From contig CAMLDT010000068.1 of assembly GCA_946479075.1 (NCBI GenBank), positions 1 through 15,493 of the forward strand: DNA of 15,493 bases, read 5' to 3'. Shown here in pieces: positions 7,225 through 13,952 of this stretch. This DNA comes from an uncultured Polaromonas sp. GTDB taxonomy: Bacteria; Pseudomonadota; Gammaproteobacteria; Burkholderiales; Burkholderiaceae. A program made the translations under genes and the position numbers. Position 1 is the first letter of the stretch; each line of letters starts with the position of its first letter. The notes below the pieces were generated by a model. That model saw nothing but the letters and a program-made list of their open reading frames with translations, was not told where the DNA came from and searched no databases.

Positions 7225-8280
7225 TCAGGCCCCGGCTTGCGCCGTGTCGTCGAGGAGTTTGAATCGCGCTGGCACGAAGTCGCCCTTGTACGGCGACTGC
7301 CCCACCAGCCAGGATGTCCAGCCGAGACGAAGCGGCTCTTTTTGGCCCAGGACGCTGGGCTTGAGGGCCCGCCCCTCGACGCGTAAAACCATTTCGACGC
7401 CCACATCCTGTTGAAGGTATCGGCGCACCATCCACCTGACCAGTTCGTGTTCTTCCCCACACCGGAGCAGGCAACGAAGGCGATGCAGGGAAAGGCCGGA
7501 CAGTTCTATCGAAATAGCGGCACTCTGGTCCCAAACCCTCTTGCCCAGTACCGCGGTGCGCCCCAAGCGAGGGGCACGGTGAGCGGACAAGGTGCCCAAC
7601 CTGGCGACGTCGCGAAGCTCCAGACTGCGCCAACCGCCACAAAACTGCAGCCCCCTGGCCGTCAAGCCCAGGCGGTCAGACAACATGGCCAGCAATCCGG
7701 TCATTGATCTGGGAGCGCCGCCCATGAGCCCGGCATGACGGAGCCATGTACTTTCACCGGTCGGGGCTCTGACACCAGCCTTCAGGCCCAGCGCGCTCAA
7801 AGAGTCCAGGCAGGCAGCCAGGGACGACGACTGCGGCGATTGCCAGTTCAGCCCCATGTGATGCTTTTTTCGGCTGCGATACAAAAACGCGAGGAAACGG
7901 TGATTAAAGATATCCAGGAAGTCCGCTGTCGCGTGATCGCGGCTTGCTGTACGCTCCAGGACCATTTCGGTAAAAGGCAGGGGAAGCGGCCCCTGGGCGC
8001 CAGCCAGCGACATCACCGCCGTTGACAGGGTGTACGCTTCACCGTGCTGCCCGCCCGCACTCACCCGACTGACATCACTGGGCTGAAAGCCGAGAGATAC
8101 CACCGAGCTAAAACGAACCGATTCGGTTTGCCTGTCGCCCCCTCCGACGGGTGCCAGTTCCGGCGACACCCGCTCCAGCAGGCTGACAGCCTGAAAGAGG
8201 TTGAAGCCTTGTGGCCGGTCGACCAGTCGCTCGACTAGAGCACCAACTGGCGGCCGCTCATCGGTTCCCATTGTTTCCAT
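7225..8280 (-). CDS. tssG: T6SS baseplate protein TssG
   Basis: 351 residues from the first ATG. TssG signatures are visible: FNLFQAVSLLER (26-37), GAQGPLPLPFTE (94-105), FLDIFNHRFLAFLYRSRKK (121-139), and near the C-terminus RLGWTSWLVG (318-327). TssG pairs with two TssF subunits and TssE to form the baseplate wedge that docks on the membrane complex and starts tube-sheath assembly. The coding region overlaps the 3' end of tssF by 46 bases. An in-frame ATG at 8271 has a closer GGA motif and would give 348 residues with a 37-base overlap; the two starts cannot be separated from the sequence. The stop is 18 bases before clpV. Confidence 0.93.
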   Translation of the reverse strand: METMGTDERPPVGALVERLVDRPQGFNLFQAVSLLERVSPELAPVGGGDRQTESVRFSSVVSLGFQPSDVSRVSAGGQHGEAYTLSTAVMSLAGAQGPLPLPFTEMVLERTASRDHATADFLDIFNHRFLAFLYRSRKKHHMGLNWQSPQSSSLAACLDSLSALGLKAGVRAPTGESTWLRHAGLMGGAPRSMTGLLAMLSDRLGLTARGLQFCGGWRSLELRDVARLGTLSAHRAPRLGRTAVLGKRVWDQSAAISIELSGLSLHRLRCLLRCGEEHELVRWMVRRYLQQDVGVEMVLRVEGRALKPSVLGQKEPLRLGWTSWLVGQSPYKGDFVPARFKLLDDTAQAGA

Positions 8281-9998
8281 ACTTCATCGCCGCGGTGAAC
8301 CCCTAACTGAACAAATGAATTAACGGAGGTGTACATGGCAAAAAAGCGTGCCAGCACAGCAGACATCAGCAACTGCGATCCTCCGACAAATGCCTCTTCA
8401 TCAAACTCCAGCGTCACTTCGGTTCCGCGGCAGTAACCTCGCCAAGCGTCGTTGCCAACGCGCCCCGTGATGCTGCGCGCCTCCAGGCCCCTGATGCCGC
8501 GGATTTGCTCGTGATCCCGCGTGCTGTCTGATGCAAACAATGTGAGCATCTCGCGCAATTGATCCTTGCCGGTAGACCCATCCACCAGCGATTGATGATT
8601 GAGCGTGAGCAGAGACACCAGTCTCCAGAGTGTTTCGCTTCCAAGGGGTGGATTTCTCTGGGATGTCGGTTCGTACAGGCAATGAACCGCAGCCGTGTTG
8701 GAAATGCCCTCGGCGACCATGCGCGCGCCTATCGGCAGCTGCTCCGCCAGCCGTCGGTTGGTGCACAGCAAATTGGCAAATACCACCGGCTCGGCCGGCA
8801 TCTTCAGTGTGTTGCTCTGGTCAACAAAAGAGAGAAATACATCCGTCCCCGAAATATCCTGGCGCAAACTGTGTTCGCGACGCGAGGACCAGAAGCTGGT
8901 CTTCTCATTCGACTGGATATGTCCGAGCGCCGAAAAGCTTGGCACCAGCACAGGCCTCTCGGCATTGGGGTCTGACGCAGTCACCGACACAATGGAATGG
9001 ACTTCCGTTGTCGCCTCACGCTGGCGGTCGGCGACCAGACGGTATTCGTAGTGGCGATGGTCCACCAGAATAGGCTCGCTGGTCTTGGGAAAAAGGTTGA
9101 CCACTGGCGTGCAGCCGAGCCGAAAGTTGTCAGCCGATATGTTGCCCAATCCCCGGGCCGGCTGATCCAGCGTCAAGACCAGATCAAATCGCGCGCATTT
9201 TCCCAAGCGCCCGCGAATATTGAGTAGATCAAAAAAATGAAATTTGCGGGGAAAAGAAAAGTACTCCTGCATCAGACCGTAAGCGGGTTGCGCATTGCGC
9301 GGCTGAGGCAAAACGTTCTCGTCCTCCAGATACCCTACTTCCCGCCAGGAACCCGGCGGCAGGAATTGCGTCGCCCCCCCCTCGGGCGAGAGGCAGGCGC
9401 TCACCACGTCTGCAACCAGGAACTCGTACAGCGGCATGGTGGTCATCCAGTCCCCCTGCAGATGGATGCGCAGGCTTTCCATCTCAAGTTCCGAAAAATC
9501 GGTCTCTGGATTGCATTCAAAGGTCAACCGCAAGGTGCTGCGCCCTTCAAGGACCGCCTTGCTGATGCTCACCGGCCACAGGATGTTGTTCCATGCTGTG
9601 CGGAAGCGACACTGCTGCCCGCCTCCCGCGCTGGCGTACAAGGCGGTATGTTGCGGAATTTTGAAACCTGCAGTCACCTTGCCCTGACTGGGATCGAGGT
9701 GAAACTGCGCGACAGTCATGGAGGGTATGGGCTGGATCAATGAAGGACAAAGATTGTCCAGCAACGCAGCCGCCACCTGCGGGAACTCCCTGTCGAGGTC
9801 CTGATGCACCCTTGCTGCCAGAAACGCAACCGACTCGATCAGCCGTTCTGTGTGGGGATCGAGAGACTCCGTCCCGTGCAGGGACAGCATGGACGCGACC
9901 TTGGGATACCTTTTTGCGAAGTTCGAGCCTTGATCGCGCAGATAGACAAGTTCACGCTTGTAGTACTGCAGCAGGTCGCTGTGCAAAATTTCGGCCAC
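8235..9998 (-). CDS. tssF: T6SS baseplate protein TssF
   Basis: 587 residues. The N-terminus is typical of TssF (VasA/ImpG): LLQYYKRELVYLRDQG (9-24), FAKRYPKVASML (27-38), and DPHTERLIESVAFLAARV (47-64) followed by QDLDREFPQVAAALL. The C-terminus has FARFFAMYTSVNSFVQL, also family-typical. It forms the bulk of each baseplate wedge around the VgrG spike. The first codon is GTG at 9998; no ATG occurs in frame until residue 37, inside the conserved N-terminal block, so GTG is the real start. It begins two bases after the tssE stop, which suggests translational coupling, and its end overlaps the tssG start. Confidence 0.94.
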   Translation of the reverse strand: MAEILHSDLLQYYKRELVYLRDQGSNFAKRYPKVASMLSLHGTESLDPHTERLIESVAFLAARVHQDLDREFPQVAAALLDNLCPSLIQPIPSMTVAQFHLDPSQGKVTAGFKIPQHTALYASAGGGQQCRFRTAWNNILWPVSISKAVLEGRSTLRLTFECNPETDFSELEMESLRIHLQGDWMTTMPLYEFLVADVVSACLSPEGGATQFLPPGSWREVGYLEDENVLPQPRNAQPAYGLMQEYFSFPRKFHFFDLLNIRGRLGKCARFDLVLTLDQPARGLGNISADNFRLGCTPVVNLFPKTSEPILVDHRHYEYRLVADRQREATTEVHSIVSVTASDPNAERPVLVPSFSALGHIQSNEKTSFWSSRREHSLRQDISGTDVFLSFVDQSNTLKMPAEPVVFANLLCTNRRLAEQLPIGARMVAEGISNTAAVHCLYEPTSQRNPPLGSETLWRLVSLLTLNHQSLVDGSTGKDQLREMLTLFASDSTRDHEQIRGIRGLEARSITGRVGNDAWRGYCRGTEVTLEFDEEAFVGGSQLLMSAVLARFFAMYTSVNSFVQLGVHRGDEVWKQWEPMSGRQLVL

Positions 9999-10000
9999 GT

Positions 10001-10462
10001 TCAGGCCGCTTTCGCGCGACTACCCTGTCGCTGGTCGAGCTGGAGTTCGAAATTCAATTGACGCAACTTCAGTCCTATCGTCACCGTTCCACCAATCAGA
10101 AGCGCTGGCGCGCCGCCCCCATGCGCCGACGGAAAAGCCTTCACGGTGACATCCTTCAAGCGCGGCTCGTAGTGAACGATGGCCTGCCGGACGGTTGACT
10201 GCAACACATCCAGATCCGGATGCGACGTGGGAGAGAGGGCGGAGATATCCGGAATTCCGTAGTCAAGGGCGGTTCCCGTGCTGCTTGCGAACTCCGAAGG
10301 CGACAGACGCGAACGGGTGTTCAGCAACCGGGACAACTCCCGCCCAATGGACATCTCAAGCTGTTCCGGGGTCAGCAGCTGCTGCCGACCGCCGTCAGCG
10401 CCCTGTACCGAAGACAGCCGGTCGAAAAGGGGAACGGGAGAGCCGCGGACAAGTTCCGACAT
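10001..10462 (-). CDS. tssE: T6SS baseplate protein TssE (gp25-like)
   Basis: 153 residues. The N-terminal PLFDRL (11-16), the central YGIPDIS (68-74), and VRQAIVHYEPRLKDVTV (91-107) are the conserved pieces of the gp25/TssE lysozyme-like fold family (PF04965), which has no enzymatic activity in phage baseplates or T6SS. TssE links the baseplate to the first sheath ring. The ATG at 10462 is preceded by a strong GGGGGAAG purine tract. It lies 54 bases downstream of hcp and two bases before tssF. Length is normal. Confidence 0.93.
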   Translation of the reverse strand: MSELVRGSPVPLFDRLSSVQGADGGRQQLLTPEQLEMSIGRELSRLLNTRSRLSPSEFASSTGTALDYGIPDISALSPTSHPDLDVLQSTVRQAIVHYEPRLKDVTVKAFPSAHGGGAPALLIGGTVTIGLKLRQLNFELQLDQRQGSRAKAA

Positions 10463-10516
10463 AACGGCTTCTTCCCCCTAACAGAGCGGCTGACATCGGT
10501 GTGGACGCACGGTCTA

Positions 10517-11005
10517 TCAGGTAGGCGCGAGCGCCTTGCCTTCTTTCAGATCCCAACCGAAAGGTGCGACGCCCTTCTGGGTGGAGTCAGGGTTCTGCTG
10601 CGTCATTTGCGATGTGATCGTCGTGAAATTGATGCTGAAGCTTTCCTGGGGCAGATCGCCGCCGCCAGAACCCGAGGTGCTGATGCCCGAAATCATGGCA
10701 TCGCCAAGCACGTATTTGATGGTGGACATGACTTTCGCACCTTCGATACGCGTCACCGAAACCGTTGCAGTACCCAATTTCAGGTTGCCCGCACAAGCCT
10801 GATAGAGGCCCGGGGAAGACGAGTCAAGCGTCTTGGTGAAATTCATTTCGGAAAACTGCGGACCGTCCGAAGTACGTTCCGTATTTCCGGGGCGCGAGGT
10901 CAGGGACTGGCTCAAACCATGACTGAAAGAGTCCAGAATGATTTGATCCTTGTAGGGATCTTCAGTGCAGTTGCCCTTGATCGAATCAATTTTGAGATAA
11001 ATCAT
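10517..11005 (-). CDS. hcp: T6SS tube protein Hcp/TssD
   Basis: 162 residues, the usual Hcp length. It opens with MIYLKIDSIKG followed by a region typical of the Hcp family (PF05638): ILDSFSHGLSQSL, a central FSEMNFTKTLDSSSP, and a C-terminal part with SFSINFTTITSQMTQQ. No signal peptide is present, as expected for a substrate of the injection machine. Hexameric rings stack to form the inner tube and can also carry small effectors in the lumen. The start has a clear GGAG motif six bases upstream, the best ribosome-binding site near this end of the operon, consistent with high demand for Hcp. It is separated from tssC by an 85-base gap that contains a strong stem-loop. Confidence 0.94.
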   Translation of the reverse strand: MIYLKIDSIKGNCTEDPYKDQIILDSFSHGLSQSLTSRPGNTERTSDGPQFSEMNFTKTLDSSSPGLYQACAGNLKLGTATVSVTRIEGAKVMSTIKYVLGDAMISGISTSGSGGGDLPQESFSINFTTITSQMTQQNPDSTQKGVAPFGWDLKEGKALAPT

Positions 11006-11033
11006 GAATCACTCCGTAAATAAACCATTTGGT

Positions 11034-11069
11034 GAGGGCCCGGGCAAACTGACCGGGCCCTCTTTTTTT
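11034..11069 (+). terminator. Perfect 10-bp stem-loop with T7 tract, antisense to the operon
   Basis: The arms GAGGGCCCGG (11034-11043) and CCGGGCCCTC (11053-11062) are perfect complements around a nine-base loop. They are followed on the plus strand by seven Ts (11063-11069). This is a textbook intrinsic terminator for plus-strand transcription, although no plus-strand gene lies nearby. Read in the operon direction, the stem is preceded by A7 and followed by non-U sequence, so it should not terminate efficiently. It could instead protect an RNA end or set relative levels of tssBC and hcp message. Confidence 0.75.
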
Positions 11070-11090
11070 AATCAGCGAAAACGCCCACCG

Positions 11091-12590
11091 TCAGGCAGCA
11101 GCCGCAGGCAGTTCTGCCACCAGGCGAATCGAGGCAGTGAGCTCTTCCATTTGAAAATGTGGCTTGAGGAAGCAGGTAGCCTGGTAAGCACCCGGCTTTC
11201 CCGCGACATCCGTCACGTCGATACGCGCAGCGCCCAGCGGGAATCGGGCCTTCATTTCCTGGGGAGCGGAATCGTTGAGGAGCACATAGTCTGCAATCCA
11301 GTTGTTGAGGAAAGTCTCAACCTGTCCGCGTGACTGGAAGCTACCCACCTTGTCGCGCATGATCACCTTGATGTAATGCGCAAAACGGGAAGCCGCCAGC
11401 ACATACGGCAGCCTGGCCGACAGCTGGGCATTGGCATTGGCGGCATCCTTGTTGTAGAGCTTGGGCTTGTTGACGGTCTGGCCACCAAAGAACGAGGCGA
11501 AGTCGGAGCCTTTGGAGTTGACGATGGCGATGAAGCCCAGATCGTTCAGCTCTTTTTCCCGGCGGTCCGTGATCAGCACTTCGGTCGGGCATTTCAGCGC
11601 AACATCGCCTTCATCGGTTTTGAACGCATGGGCCGTCATGCCCGTCACCTTGCCACCGCCTTCAACACCGCGGATGGCTGTTGACCAGCCGTATTTGGCA
11701 TAGGCGTCAGTGATGCGCAGACCGAGCTGGTAGGCGGAGTTCGCCCACAGGTACTTGGAGTGATCCTTGCCGTCCACGTCTTCTTCGAAGTTGAAGTTGT
11801 CAACCGGGATCGTCTTGGCACCATACGGCAGGCGGGCAGCATAACTCGGCAACACCAGCGAGACATAACGCGAATCTTCCGAGTCGCGGAAGCCGCGCCA
11901 CGTGGCAAGCTCGGCGCTTTCAAAGATTTTGGACATGTCGCGCGGAACACCCAGTTCGGTGAACGACTTCATGTCGAACATTGCCGGCGCCGCGGCCGCG
12001 ATGAACGGCGCGTGCGCTGCAGCGGCCACCTTCGACATGCGCTCCAGCAGCGCCATGTCCTGGGGGTGACGACCGAAGGTGTAGTCACCGATGAGCACCG
12101 AGTAAGGGTGGCCGCCAAAGGTGCCGTACTCTTCCTCGTAGATCTTCTTGAAAAGCACGCTCATGTCATGATCGACAGCGGATTCAAGGTCCTTGAGCAG
12201 CTCTTTCTTGGTCACATTGAGCAGGCGCAACTTGAGGCGGCTGCTGGTTTCGGTACCGAAGACCATGTCATGCAAACCTCTCCAGGAAGCTTCGAGCGCC
12301 TGGAAGGAGGGATCGTGCATGATTTCGTTGAGCTGGTCGGACAGGAGCTTGTCGATTTCCGCGACGCGCTCGTTGATCATTGCAACCACGCCCTTGTCCG
12401 GACTGGCCTTCATGCCTTCATCCAGGATTTGCGAGGCAAACTGACCAATCAGCTTCTTCGCATAAGTGCCCTGGGATGGCTCGACAGCCATGTTTCCTTC
12501 AACAATGATGCGGTCAAGAAGACCGAGTTCACTGGTTTCGCTGGTGGAGGCACCTGCCGCGCCGCCCGCTTCTGATTTCTTAGTAGCCAT
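11091..12590 (-). CDS. tssC: T6SS sheath large subunit TssC/VipB
   Basis: 499 residues from the ATG at 12590. Conserved TssC segments include DPSFQALEASWRGLHDMV, YSVLIGDYTFG, FIAAAAPAMFDM, YVSLVLPSYAARLPYG, SAYQLGLRITDAYAKYGW, PTEVLITDRREKELNDLGFI and the C-terminal RFPLGAARIDV. With TssB it polymerises into the contractile sheath whose contraction drives the Hcp tube outward. The frame extends to a GTG at 12599, but the ATG at 12590 has a GGTGAT pairing region just upstream and gives the usual MATKKSE-like N-terminus, so it is preferred. The tssB stop lies 57 bases upstream. The Ala/Ser/Gly-rich first 20 residues are expected to be flexible. Confidence 0.95.
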   Translation of the reverse strand: MATKKSEAGGAAGASTSETSELGLLDRIIVEGNMAVEPSQGTYAKKLIGQFASQILDEGMKASPDKGVVAMINERVAEIDKLLSDQLNEIMHDPSFQALEASWRGLHDMVFGTETSSRLKLRLLNVTKKELLKDLESAVDHDMSVLFKKIYEEEYGTFGGHPYSVLIGDYTFGRHPQDMALLERMSKVAAAAHAPFIAAAAPAMFDMKSFTELGVPRDMSKIFESAELATWRGFRDSEDSRYVSLVLPSYAARLPYGAKTIPVDNFNFEEDVDGKDHSKYLWANSAYQLGLRITDAYAKYGWSTAIRGVEGGGKVTGMTAHAFKTDEGDVALKCPTEVLITDRREKELNDLGFIAIVNSKGSDFASFFGGQTVNKPKLYNKDAANANAQLSARLPYVLAASRFAHYIKVIMRDKVGSFQSRGQVETFLNNWIADYVLLNDSAPQEMKARFPLGAARIDVTDVAGKPGAYQATCFLKPHFQMEELTASIRLVAELPAAAA

Positions 12591-12647
12591 ATCAATCACC
12601 GTTCCAAAAAATGAGGGGTGTGCCTGAGCACAGACCGGGATGGTTGC

Positions 12648-13184
12648 TTACGCTGCCGGGGTTTCGGCGGCTGGAGCGTCTGCCGCTTCGGCACCCGCAT
12701 TTGCTTCGGTCTGAAGGGTTTTGAGTTCTTCAGTGCTCTGGACAATGTTCTCAAGCAGGGAGTCGAGCTCGTCGTTGCCATCGAGCTTGGCCAGCAGGTC
12801 ACGGAGTTGCTGGCGCGCTTCGAGCAGCTTGGCCAGACGGGGAACCTGCTTGACGATGGCTTCAGGATGGAAGTCGTCGAACTCCTTGAAGTTCAGCTCG
12901 ACCTTGATGTTGCCTTCGCCTTTCATGGCGTCGGGCACGGACAGATCCAGACGTGGAGCGATTTTCCCCATGATCTCGTTGAAGTTGTCGCGGTCGATTT
13001 CAACCAGGCGGCGATCCTTCAATTTGGGCAAGGGCATGGCGGGCTGGCCAGACAGGTCGGCAAGCAGGCCGACGACCATGGGAAGCTCTTTCTTCTCGAC
13101 AGCGTCCCCGATCTCCACATCGTATGTAATTTGAACGCGCGGGGGACGGTTGCGACCCACCCACTTTTGCAAACTGTCAGACAT
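12648..13184 (-). CDS. tssB: T6SS sheath small subunit TssB/VipA
   Basis: 178 residues. The N-terminal SLQKWVGRNRPPRVQITYDV, then ELPMVVGLLADLSG, DRDNFNEIMGKIAPRLDL and FHPEAIVKQVPRLAKLLEARQQLRDL are classic TssB blocks. The C-terminus is an acidic Ala-rich tail (about 158-178). It assembles with TssC into sheath protomers. The open frame reaches 13259, but the ATG at 13184 is preceded by AAGGGG with a five-base spacer and begins exactly where family homology begins; the 25 residues upstream are not TssB-like. It is the first gene of the minus-strand cluster in this window, so its upstream region should hold the main promoter. Confidence 0.95.
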   Translation of the reverse strand: MSDSLQKWVGRNRPPRVQITYDVEIGDAVEKKELPMVVGLLADLSGQPAMPLPKLKDRRLVEIDRDNFNEIMGKIAPRLDLSVPDAMKGEGNIKVELNFKEFDDFHPEAIVKQVPRLAKLLEARQQLRDLLAKLDGNDELDSLLENIVQSTEELKTLQTEANAGAEAADAPAAETPAA

Positions 13185-13189
13185 AAATT

Positions 13190-13195
13190 CCCCTT
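13190..13195 (-). promoter_or_regulatory. Ribosome-binding site that fixes the tssB start
   Basis: AAGGGG on the minus strand, five bases before the ATG at 13184. It selects this ATG over an in-frame ATG 25 codons upstream, which lacks family homology. Confidence 0.75.
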
Positions 13196-13277
13196 GAAAA
13201 AGGTTGATAACAATGCAGCAAGGAGTCGCGACCAAGAAGCGAAAGGGAAACCCAATCACAACTCTTACATTTGCAGG

Positions 13278-13306
13278 TTTTTACATTACAAAACCATGCC
13301 TAGCAA
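13278..13306 (-). promoter_or_regulatory. Weak sigma-70-like promoter candidate for tssB
   Basis: On the minus strand, TTGCTA (13306-13301) and TAAAAA (13283-13278) each match four of six consensus bases with a 17-base spacer. Transcription would start near 13271, about 87 bases before the tssB ATG. A TGTAAT hexamer (13290-13285) overlaps the spacer but lacks a good -35 partner. Such matches occur by chance in AT-rich DNA. Confidence 0.25.
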
Positions 13307-13413
13307 TAAGTAATTTCTACTGCCGTTGCGAATTCTGCACAGACGAATGACGCCTTGATGACCTCGCAATCGTCATCTGGCGGAACGCATTTTGTTCATT
13401 TACCGCCAACAAA

Positions 13414-13430
13414 GGTAACTTTTGTGCCAA
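13414..13430 (-). promoter_or_regulatory. Sigma-54-like -24/-12 element upstream of tssB
   Basis: The minus strand reads TTGGCACAAAAGTTACC. It matches the sigma-54 consensus TTGGCAC-N5-TTGC with exact spacing, except that the -12 GC is AC. The GG and the element 10 bases later are in the right register. Transcription would begin near 13403, leaving a leader of about 219 bases before tssB. Sigma-54 control of T6SS operons is known in several Gammaproteobacteria. The mismatch lies at an important position, so activity is uncertain. Confidence 0.3.
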
Positions 13431-13468
13431 GCTCGTGATTAAGTTACAGAAAAAGCGCGGCGCGTCGC

Positions 13469-13500
13469 GGCCTGACCGCAGTTGCCATGCGGTCGAGGCC
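13469..13500. other. Bulged 12-bp inverted repeat in the intergenic region
   Basis: GACCGCA (13474-13480) pairs perfectly with TGCGGTC (13488-13494) around a seven-base loop. After a single bulged G (13495), GGCCT (13469-13473) pairs with AGGCC (13496-13500). There is no adjacent T-tract on the plus strand, so it is not a simple terminator there. It lies 70 bases upstream of the plus-strand gene at 13570 and may be an operator or a leader structure. Confidence 0.5.
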
Positions 13501-13569
13501 GAACGGACCACCGGCTGATGTCAAAGAAGACAAGCAAGCGGACGAAATCATCTCCATGAAAGAACATGT

Positions 13570-13890
13570 ATGGACAAGCTGGACATCCTCGGTTCCGAAA
13601 TTGCCAGCCTTCGCATGGTGGTTGCCATCGACTCGGCCATGCTGCTGTCCGTGATGCGCCGGATGAATGCGGATCAACTCGCCCTGGCATCGAAGGACTT
13701 TCTGGAGGTATGCGAAGGGCTGAGCATCAAGGCGCTTTTTTCCGAAATGGACGACCATTCGATTCAGGCTGCCCAAAAACGTCGTGACTGGTGGATTGGC
13801 CTGGTTGCCGAGGTGGTCGCCAATGAGGCCGTGAACAACCGGGCTGCCGGGCCGGCGGACCAGGCCCCGGACATGGCCACACCATCCTGA
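13570..13890 (+). CDS. Hypothetical protein, 106 residues
   Basis: I do not recognise the family. The protein begins MDKLDILGSEIASLRMVV and looks largely helical, with no signal peptide. One moderately hydrophobic stretch (about 16-30, VVAIDSAMLLSVMRR) is too short and charged at its end to be a clear membrane helix. A second amphipathic stretch, RRDWWIGLVAEVVANEAVNN (72-91), precedes a Pro/Ala-rich disordered tail. Codon use has GC-rich third positions like its neighbours, which supports coding on this strand; a 178-residue open frame on the opposite strand lacks this protein-like character. No strong ribosome-binding site is visible. It is divergent from the T6SS operon and 62 bases upstream of the TPR-methyltransferase gene, with which it may be co-transcribed. 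A link to the T6SS is untested. Confidence 0.65.
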   Translation: MDKLDILGSEIASLRMVVAIDSAMLLSVMRRMNADQLALASKDFLEVCEGLSIKALFSEMDDHSIQAAQKRRDWWIGLVAEVVANEAVNNRAAGPADQAPDMATPS

Positions 13891-13952
13891 GCGGCCTGGA
13901 GTCTGCATAATCTGCGGCGAACGCAGTGCGGGATCGCAGGAACACACCAGCC

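Larger units (their letters stand above)
13185..13569. promoter_or_regulatory. Divergent intergenic region between tssB and the 106-residue gene
   Basis: This 385-base stretch has no convincing gene. It is visibly more AT-rich from about 13190 to 13450 than the flanking genes. It must hold the promoter of the T6SS operon (minus strand) and probably that of the plus-strand gene at 13570. Contents that can be pointed to are a sigma-54-like element (13414-13430), a weak sigma-70-like element (13278-13306), two TTACATT direct repeats on the plus strand (13265-13271 and 13281-13287), a GGTTTT/AAAACC dyad (13276-13295) and a bulged hairpin (13469-13500). I found no convincing promoter for the plus-strand gene. 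Confidence 0.6.

Noticed and set aside
12591..12647. Short TGTGC/GCACA stem in the tssB-tssC gap (about 12619-12632) as a terminator or attenuator
   Set aside because: Only five base pairs with a four-base loop and no following T-tract in the operon direction.
13227..13248. Second sigma-54-like site on the minus strand near the tssB start
   Set aside because: The GG and GC elements are 12 rather than 10 bases apart, which is not compatible with sigma-54 spacing.
13912..13926. CTGCG/CGCAG hairpin just before the TPR gene as a terminator
   Set aside because: The five-base stem is short and not followed by Ts on the plus strand.
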